This document shows positions 6,778 to 11,804 of a DNA stretch of 11,804 bases, one piece after another. Origin of the DNA: an uncultured Clostridia bacterium (GTDB lineage Bacteria > Bacillota > Clostridia > Christensenellales > Aristaeellaceae). The stretch lies in contig CAKUFB010000061.1 of assembly GCA_934647145.1 (NCBI GenBank), positions 1 to 11,804 of the forward strand, in the 5' to 3' direction. The notes below the pieces were generated by a model. That model had not been told where the DNA came from. It did not search any database and saw nothing but the letters and a program-made list of their open reading frames with translations. Position 1 is the first letter of the stretch, and the number at the start of each line of letters is the position of its first letter. Both the position numbers and the translations under genes were made by a program.

Positions 6778-6808
6778 AAGCGCGCCTGAGAAGTCAAGCG
6801 CGCTTCGG
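6778..6808. repeat. 31-bp direct repeat, right copy
   Basis: A perfect copy of 6236-6266, starting 542 bp away and ending 5 nt before the stop codon of the metalloprotease gene. Removing one copy plus C4 would leave a normal 89-bp intergenic region with an intact fucosidase promoter. Confidence 0.9.
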
Positions 6809-6813
6809 CGTGA

Positions 6814-8124
6814 TTATTCCTCGACGATCAGCGTTGCCTCGCCGTTTTCCAGGCGCTCGACGCGGAGGGTATAGCCGAGCGGCCTGCCGTCGTACCAGCA
6901 AAAGTCCGTCAGCGCGTCGCCCGCGTGGAACAGGTCGCTGTCCTGCGCCCGACCGCCCTCGTCATATTCCGAGGTATCGGGGATGGAGCCGTCGCCGTCG
7001 GCCTCGACGAGGCGGATGAGCGGGCGGTCGCCGGTGGAGTTGTTATAGAGATAGGGATCCCAGTACCAGCCCTCCTGCCGGTTGGGCCGCGCGTCGATAT
7101 GATACACCCGCACGCCGGCCTGGCTGAACAGTTCGCCCGCCTCGGCGAAGGGGGCGTTCAGGCCGTCCGGGGTGTACAGGTCGATCAGCAGGTACTCGTA
7201 CTGCTCAATCGCGGTGATGCCCGCCAGCCGGTCGAGCAGGGAGACCTTCGCGTTGGGCTTTTTCAGCAGCAGCGCGTCTCCGGTTTCCGAGAAGGAGCGA
7301 ATGGTGTACTCGCCGGGGCCTTCGATGCGAACCGGCTCGATCCAGCCCAGCTCCTGCTTGCTGAAGGAACAGTGGTCGCCCACGCTGTCGTCCATCATGT
7401 CCGCGCCGCCCAGACCGCCGGACACGCTGTCGCCGAACAAGGTGTCGTAATAGTCCATCAGGCCCAGCAGGTGCCCGGTCTCGTGAATCAGGGTCAGCGC
7501 GCAGGGAACCTGCTCCATCAGGCCGGTGGGCTCGTAGAGCGAGTCGACGCCCAGCCAAAGGTAGTAGTCGAGCGCCAGGCCGTCATATTCGCCGGGCAGC
7601 GTGCTCTGGTTCTGCCAGGCCCACCACAGCGTGTCGTCGGAATCGTAGTTCATGGGGTAGGAGTAGATCATCACCACGCCGTCGAGCAGGCCGTCCGCGT
7701 CCAGATCGTAGACGGAGAAGTCGACCTCGCCGTCGAGCGCGGTCATCGCCTCCTGAAGAATCAGCTCCTCGGTCAGGTACTCGTCCTCGTCCGTCTCCTT
7801 TTCATAGAGCCGGGCGTAGCTGCGCGCCACCTGCTCGGTCGTGTAGACGGGCAGGATGTCGAAGGTCAGGTCGAGCGCGCCATACGAGGACTCGAGGTAG
7901 TAGCTTTTGACGCTGCGGTAGGGCACATCCTCGTTTGCGCCGCTCAGCGCGGTCTCGAGCAGCTCGAGCTCGCCCGCGTCAAAGCGCGCGTTCGGGAACT
8001 GGATGGGAATGACCGGTATGCGGTAACTGCCCATGCCGAAATCCTCCGCGCGCGTCTCGCCGGCGCAGGCCTGCCCCGCGCGCAGGAGAAGCAGCGCAAG
8101 CAGCAGGGGAATGAGCCGCTTCAT
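6814..8124 (-). CDS. Secreted M6-type (immune inhibitor A-like) zinc metalloprotease
   Basis: A 436-residue exported protein. MKRLIPLLLALLLLRAGQACA is a signal peptide with likely cleavage after residue 21; the cysteine at 20 has no good lipobox. HETGHLLGLMD (214-224) is the zinc site of M6 peptidases (HExxHxxGxxD), with Glu215 catalytic, and ADMMD (241-245) is the expected Met-turn. DLDADGLLDG (140-149) resembles a calcium-binding loop. The protein lacks the long C-terminal regions of Bacillus InhA, so it is a compact member. Its ATG overlaps the stop of the aminotransferase gene by 4 nt (ATGA) and has no good ribosome site of its own, so translation is probably coupled. The likely role is degrading extracellular or host protein; the substrate is unknown. 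It ends 5 nt from the right 31-bp repeat. Confidence 0.85.
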   Translation of the reverse strand: MKRLIPLLLALLLLRAGQACAGETRAEDFGMGSYRIPVIPIQFPNARFDAGELELLETALSGANEDVPYRSVKSYYLESSYGALDLTFDILPVYTTEQVARSYARLYEKETDEDEYLTEELILQEAMTALDGEVDFSVYDLDADGLLDGVVMIYSYPMNYDSDDTLWWAWQNQSTLPGEYDGLALDYYLWLGVDSLYEPTGLMEQVPCALTLIHETGHLLGLMDYYDTLFGDSVSGGLGGADMMDDSVGDHCSFSKQELGWIEPVRIEGPGEYTIRSFSETGDALLLKKPNAKVSLLDRLAGITAIEQYEYLLIDLYTPDGLNAPFAEAGELFSQAGVRVYHIDARPNRQEGWYWDPYLYNNSTGDRPLIRLVEADGDGSIPDTSEYDEGGRAQDSDLFHAGDALTDFCWYDGRPLGYTLRVERLENGEATLIVEE

Positions 8125-9281
8125 CGGGCCCGCACCGCCGCCGCGAAGCGGGTAAACGCCTCCTCAAGGTTTTTGCGGGGGGTGGCCAGGTTCACGCGCA
8201 CGAAGCCGTCGCCCTCCTCGCCGAACGCCCGGCCGCTGGTCACGCCCAGGCCGTTTTGATGGCAGAAGGCGAGCATTTCGTCGTGCTTCATGCCCAGCGC
8301 GCGCAGGTCGAGCCACATCAGGTACGTGCCCTCGGGGCGGGCGAAGCGGATCATGGGCAGGTTTTTGGCCAGGAAGTCCGAAACGAACGCCCGGCTGCCG
8401 TCCAGATAGACCAGCAGCTCGTCCAGCCACTGCGCGCCCTTCTGATAGGCGGCCGTCTGCGCGATGCGGCCGAACAGGTTGGTCGCGTCCGCGCCGGTGC
8501 GGTGCGCGCGGGCGGCAAAGCGCTCGCGCAGGGCGGGATTGGCGATGAGCGCGGAGGACTGGGACAGCGCGGCCAGGTTGAAGGTCTTGGTCGAGGAGAC
8601 GAACACGATCGCGTCCGGGTCGAGCGACAGAAGGCAGGTGTGCTCATAGCCGGGCAGGATCAGGTCGGAGTGGATTTCATCGCAGATCAGCTGCGCGCCG
8701 TACTTTTTGGCCAGGCGCACCACGCGCTCGAGCTCATCCCTGCGCCAGACGCGGCCGACCGGGTTGTGCGGACTGCACAATAGCAGCACGCGCGCGCCCT
8801 CCTGGAAGGCCTTTTCCAGGTCGTCAAAATCCATCTCCCAGCCGCTTTCGGTGCGCCTGAGGCAGTTTTTGCGCACCCTGCAGCCGCAGTCCGCCACGCT
8901 CGCGGCGAACGGGCCGTACACCGGCGGCTGAATGATCACCGAGTCGCCCGGCTGAGTCAGCGCGCCGATCGCCACGCGAATGCTGTTCACCACGCCCGGC
9001 GAGGACAGAATCCATTCCGGCTGAATGCTCAGGCCGTGCCGCGCACGCATCCAGTCCACAACCGCCTGCTTCTCGCCCGGCATCTCCACCGTGTAGCCGA
9101 ACACGCCGTGCGCCGCCCGCGCGGCGATCGCGTCCACGACCTCCTGCGGCACGTGAAAATCCATGTCCGCCACGGAAAGCGGCGTGGCCTGCGGGTTGTG
9201 AAAGGTGGTCTCGCGCGTGTCCCACTTGACGCAGCTGGTGCCGCGGCGGTCTACGCCCTGCTCAAACAGTGCTTCATACAT
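8121..9281 (-). CDS. MalY/PatB-type PLP aminotransferase (C-S beta-lyase)
   Basis: A 386-residue fold-type I PLP enzyme of the MalY/PatB branch, whose members cleave cystathionine or cysteine conjugates and can transaminate. Visible signatures are LSVADMDFHVPQEV (35-48), ILSSPGVVNSI (91-101), CSPHNPVGRVW (169-179, Asn173), CDEIHSDLI (200-208, Asp201) and SSTKTFNLAAL (229-239). Lys232 is the Schiff-base lysine. MADMDF-type and SPHNPVGR motifs distinguish MalY/PatB from ordinary aspartate aminotransferases. The length is normal. AGGAGG lies nine bases before the ATG at 9281. It is the first gene of a two-gene operon with the M6 protease, an unusual partner. The exact substrate is not determinable; cystathionine beta-lyase is the default. 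Confidence 0.9.
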   Translation of the reverse strand: MYEALFEQGVDRRGTSCVKWDTRETTFHNPQATPLSVADMDFHVPQEVVDAIAARAAHGVFGYTVEMPGEKQAVVDWMRARHGLSIQPEWILSSPGVVNSIRVAIGALTQPGDSVIIQPPVYGPFAASVADCGCRVRKNCLRRTESGWEMDFDDLEKAFQEGARVLLLCSPHNPVGRVWRRDELERVVRLAKKYGAQLICDEIHSDLILPGYEHTCLLSLDPDAIVFVSSTKTFNLAALSQSSALIANPALRERFAARAHRTGADATNLFGRIAQTAAYQKGAQWLDELLVYLDGSRAFVSDFLAKNLPMIRFARPEGTYLMWLDLRALGMKHDEMLAFCHQNGLGVTSGRAFGEEGDGFVRVNLATPRKNLEEAFTRFAAAVRAR

Positions 9282-9336
9282 CGACGTGTACCTCCTGAAA
9301 AGTCGTAATCAACTGGGGGAAACCCCATCTCCCTAT

Positions 9337-9365
9337 ACCATACCGCATTTCGCGCGCAAAATCAA
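9337..9365 (-). promoter_or_regulatory. Probable promoter of the aminotransferase-protease operon
   Basis: On the minus strand there is TTGATT (9360-9365), a 17-nt spacer and TATGGT (9337-9342), about 55 nt upstream of the start codon. The match is moderate. An 8-bp direct repeat TTTCGCGC (9348-9355 and 9371-9378) overlaps the spacer and upstream region and could be a regulator site. Confidence 0.45.
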
Positions 9366-9422
9366 GAGCTTTTCGCGCAATGCCGCAATGTACGGGAAGC
9401 GCGTTTTTCCGCCGTTTCCCCC

Positions 9423-9452
9423 TTGTGCATTCCGCGCCGCGTCTGGTATAAT
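9423..9452 (+). promoter_or_regulatory. Probable promoter of the GH42 gene
   Basis: A perfect -10 TATAAT at 9447-9452 lies 42 nt before the start codon. The best -35 is a weak TTGTGC at 9423-9428 with an 18-nt spacer. A weak -35 with a perfect -10 suggests possible activator control. Confidence 0.6.
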
Positions 9453-9494
9453 AAGGATGAAGCACATTGCGCGCAGGCGCGGGAGGAAAAGCTT

Positions 9495-11501
9495 ATGGCA
9501 GACTGGAAATTTCAACCGATGGCGCACGGCGGGGACTACAATCCCGACCAGTGGCGGCATATTCCCGGAACCTGGGACGAGGACGTGCGGCTGATGAAAA
9601 AGTCGCACTCCAACCTGATGAGCGTGGGCATCTTCAGCTGGGCGGCGCTCGAGCCGGAGGAGGGCGTGTACGACTTCGGCTGGCTGGAGGAAATCCTGAA
9701 TAAGCTGTACGAAAACGGCGTACACGTGCTGCTGGCCACCCCCAGCGGCGCGCGTCCGGCCTGGATGGCGCAGAAGTACCCCGAGGTGCTGCGCGTGAAT
9801 GAAACCATGCACCGCAACCTCTACGGCACGCGCCAGAATCACTGCTATACCTCGCCCACCTACCGCCTGTTCGTTCAGCGCATCAATCGCGCGCTGGCCG
9901 AGCGCTTCGGCAATCACCCGGCGGTGGTCGGCTGGCACATCTCCAACGAGTACAACGGCGCGTGCTACTGCCCGCTGTGCCAGAACGCGTTCAGGCGGTT
10001 CCTGAAGGAAAAGTACGGCACGCTGGAGCGCCTGAACCACGAGTGGTGGACCGGCTTCTGGGCGAAGACCTATACCGACTGGAGCCAGATCGAGGCTCCG
10101 GTGCCGCACGGCGAGAGCGCGGTACACGGACTGAACCTGGACTGGAAGCGGTTCGTGACCTGGCAGACCCGCGACTTCATGCGCCACGAAATCGCGGCGG
10201 TGCGCGAGTTCACCCCCGACCTGCCCGTCACCACCAACATGATGGGTCTGTTCGAGGGACTGGACTACTTCCGCTTCAAGGACGACATCGACTTCGCCAG
10301 CTACGACAGCTATCCCTGCTGGGGCGCGGGCGACGACGCGGCGCTGGCTATGGAATACGCGATGATCTACGACCTGACGCGCAACTTCAAGGATCGCGCG
10401 CTGCCCTGGATCCTGATGGAGTCCACCCCGTCGATGACCAACTGGCAGCCGGTGTGCAAGCCCAAGCGGCCGGGCATGCACCTGCTCTCCTCGATGCAGA
10501 CGGTGGCGCACGGCGCGGACGGCGTGATGTACTTCCAGTGGCGCAAGAGCCGCGGCGCGTGCGAGAAGCTGCACGGCGCGGTGGTCGACCACTCCGGCCG
10601 CGAGGACACCCGCGTGTTCCGCGAGGTGACGCAGGTGGGCGAGACGCTCGAGAAGCTGCAGCCCGTACACGGCGCAAAATGCGACGCGAAGGCGGCGGTC
10701 GTGCTGGACTGGAACAACCGCTGGGCGATTGCCGACGCGCAGGGCCCGCGCAAGGACAAGAGATACGAGGAAATCGTGACCGAGCACTACCGCGCGCTCA
10801 AGAGCTTCGGCGTCGATCTGGACGTGATCGACATGGAGCAGGACTTCTCGCCCTATCGGCTGGTCGTGCTGCCCATGCTGTACATGGTCAAGCCGGGCGT
10901 GACCGAGCGGCTGGAGGCCTTTGTCAGGGCGGGCGGCGCCGCGGTGTTCACCTACTGGTGCGGCATGGTCAACGAGAACGATCTGTGCTTCCTGGGCGGC
11001 TTCCCCGGCCCGCTCAAAAAGCTCATGGGCGTGTGGATCGAGGAGACCGACGCGCTGTACCCCGGTCAGAAGAACGCCGTCCGCTTCCCGGACGGGCGCA
11101 GGTACGAGTGCGACTACCTGTGCGACGTGATTCACGCCGAGGGCGCTCAGGTACTGGCTACCTATGAAGGCGACTACTACGCCGGCCAGCCCGCCCTGAC
11201 CGAAAACCGCTTCGGCGAAGGACGCGCGCTGTTCATCGCCGCGCACACCGGCCTCGACCTGCTGCGCGACCTGTACGGCAGGCTGCTCGCCGAGTGCGGC
11301 CTGAACCCCGAATGCCTGCCCGAGGGCGTGAACGTCGCCCGCCGCTTCAAGGACGGCAAGACCTTCCGCTTCACCATGAACTTCCTGGATAAGCCCCAGC
11401 AGGTATGCCTGCCCAAGGGGCGCGACCTCGTCTCCGGCCAGCTGCTCGAGGGCGAAACCGTCATCCCGCCGCTCGGCTTCTTCGCGCAGGAGGAGGAGTA
11501 A
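9495..11501 (+). CDS. GH42 beta-galactosidase
   Basis: A 668-residue GH42 enzyme that hydrolyses terminal beta-D-galactosides with retention. The TIM barrel begins at GGDYNPDQW. GWHISNEYNG (147-155) carries the acid/base Glu152, and WILMESTPS (305-313) the nucleophile Glu309. Cys117, Cys157, Cys159 and Cys162 (the last three in CYCPLC) match the four-cysteine zinc site known in several GH42 enzymes. The trimerisation domain follows (from about residue 400, RLVVLPMLYMV) and then a short beta domain that ends PLGFFAQEEE. Family length is complete. GGGAGG at 9481-9486 fixes the start at 9495; the longer frame to 9423 overlaps the promoter. There is no signal peptide, so it probably acts on imported sugars. 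It is divergent from the aminotransferase operon and monocistronic as far as visible. Confidence 0.95.
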   Translation: MADWKFQPMAHGGDYNPDQWRHIPGTWDEDVRLMKKSHSNLMSVGIFSWAALEPEEGVYDFGWLEEILNKLYENGVHVLLATPSGARPAWMAQKYPEVLRVNETMHRNLYGTRQNHCYTSPTYRLFVQRINRALAERFGNHPAVVGWHISNEYNGACYCPLCQNAFRRFLKEKYGTLERLNHEWWTGFWAKTYTDWSQIEAPVPHGESAVHGLNLDWKRFVTWQTRDFMRHEIAAVREFTPDLPVTTNMMGLFEGLDYFRFKDDIDFASYDSYPCWGAGDDAALAMEYAMIYDLTRNFKDRALPWILMESTPSMTNWQPVCKPKRPGMHLLSSMQTVAHGADGVMYFQWRKSRGACEKLHGAVVDHSGREDTRVFREVTQVGETLEKLQPVHGAKCDAKAAVVLDWNNRWAIADAQGPRKDKRYEEIVTEHYRALKSFGVDLDVIDMEQDFSPYRLVVLPMLYMVKPGVTERLEAFVRAGGAAVFTYWCGMVNENDLCFLGGFPGPLKKLMGVWIEETDALYPGQKNAVRFPDGRRYECDYLCDVIHAEGAQVLATYEGDYYAGQPALTENRFGEGRALFIAAHTGLDLLRDLYGRLLAECGLNPECLPEGVNVARRFKDGKTFRFTMNFLDKPQQVCLPKGRDLVSGQLLEGETVIPPLGFFAQEEE

Positions 11502-11510
11502 CGGGGGACG

Positions 11511-11548
11511 TTGGGGAGACGGCTTTTCTGAGAAAAGCCTCTCCCCAA
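11511..11548 (+). terminator. Long hairpin after the GH42 gene
   Basis: Starting 10 nt past the stop codon, TTGGGGAGA + GGCTTTTCT pair with AGAAAAGCC + TCTCCCCAA. This gives an 18-bp stem with one bulged C and a 1-nt centre. No T-run follows on either strand, so intrinsic termination is doubtful. It may stabilise the transcript end or be part of the repeat element that follows. Confidence 0.5.
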
Positions 11549-11639
11549 ACCCTTCACGAAAAGCACTTGCAAGAAGAACCTGATACGATCATCCAATGTG
11601 CTGCTTGCCCGTGAGGCGGGCGGAGGGGTTGAAAACGCA

Positions 11640-11804
11640 GACCTTGGCCGCTTCAATTTATGGCGGTCAATGGTCGTCGCCAGAACCGGCGGCAGCAAGT
11701 GGGTGCAGACTCAGTCTGCCCGGCGGTAGCAAGTGGCTGTCGGCCCCGCCGACCGGAGCCTTCCCAGTTAATCCGAGGCGGCAATGCCGCCCATCAATCC
11801 GCAA
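11640..11804 (+). repeat. Hairpin-rich intergenic element C5 (right end outside window)
   Basis: H2 is at 11640-11675, with arms GACCTTGGCCGC / GCGGTCAA-T-GGTC (one G-U wobble, one bulged T) around the loop TTCAATTTATG. The linker GTCGCCAGAACC and the constant GGCGGCAGCAAGTGG come next. Mini-hairpins follow at 11705-11719 (GCAGAC-TCA-GTCTGC), 11739-11753 (GTCGGC-CCC-GCCGAC) and 11777-11791 (GGCGGC-AAT-GCCGCC). Upstream, 11549-11639 holds only a short stem GCCCG/CGGGC (11607-11621) and no gene. This is the same family as C1-C4, oriented with the GH42 transcript. Confidence 0.8.

Noticed and set aside
6324..6797. 157-codon frame on the minus strand across C4, with a CxxC motif also seen in C3
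   Set aside because: Differences between the two copies are mostly amino-acid changing, there is no ribosome site, and the frame is made of hairpin repeats.
9333..11246. 637-codon frame antisense to the GH42 gene, plus long antisense frames at 3171-4421, 4767-6230 and 6925-8259
   Set aside because: They mirror well-supported genes. In GC-rich DNA the antisense frames often stay open. They lack ribosome sites and recognisable domains.
1..11804. tRNA, rRNA, riboswitch or transposase genes
   Set aside because: None were recognised on either strand. The structured elements do not match riboswitch classes I know, but I could not run a covariance search.

Overview
The window is GC-rich bacterial DNA with eight complete protein genes on short transcription units and unusually long intergenic regions. 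It most resembles an uncultured gut Clostridia-type Bacillota. The reasons are strong AGGAGG ribosome sites, near-consensus sigma-A promoters, the small DUF4250-type protein, the DUF6323/DUF6179-type pair, and fucosidase and beta-galactosidase genes. The class is inferred from gene content; the genus is not recognised.

Layout. 231-1013 (+) encodes a metallo-beta-lactamase-fold hydrolase, followed by a 61-residue DUF4250-type protein (1050-1235, +). Facing them is a tRNA-dihydrouridine synthase (1542-2489, -). Then come a two-gene operon of conserved proteins of unknown function (DUF6323-type 4367-4846 and DUF6179-type 3030-4370, both -) and a GH29 alpha-L-fucosidase (4953-6182, -). A further two-gene operon reads MalY/PatB-type aminotransferase (8121-9281, -), then secreted M6-type metalloprotease (6814-8124, -). 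A GH42 beta-galactosidase (9495-11501, +) diverges from it. The two glycosidases lack signal peptides and probably act in the cytoplasm on imported fucosylated and galactosylated sugars. The M6 protein is the only clearly exported product.

The most striking content is between the genes. Five related hairpin-rich elements (called C1-C5 here) fill every intergenic region longer than 300 bases: 1-208, about 1238-1520, about 2541-3037, 6267-6777, and 11640-11804. Each has a long hairpin H2 with an arm of about 12 bp and a conserved 11-nt loop (consensus T-Y-S-AAT-Y-TATG). In three different stem versions the stem sequence changes while pairing is kept. Four copies (C1-C4) also have a variable hairpin H1 just before H2; in C5 only a short stem lies upstream. 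Both sides carry 15-nt mini-hairpins (mostly 6-bp stem, 3-nt loop) separated by a constant spacer close to CGGCAGCAAGTGG. C2 and C3 share 101 bp with a single difference, folding as a closed multi-branch structure. C4 is bracketed by a perfect 31-bp direct repeat, which suggests recent insertion. Four of the five lie just downstream of a gene on the same strand; the upstream gene of C1 is outside the window. I do not recognise this family. It behaves like a dispersed structured-RNA or MITE/REPIN-like element, and no transposase is present in the window.
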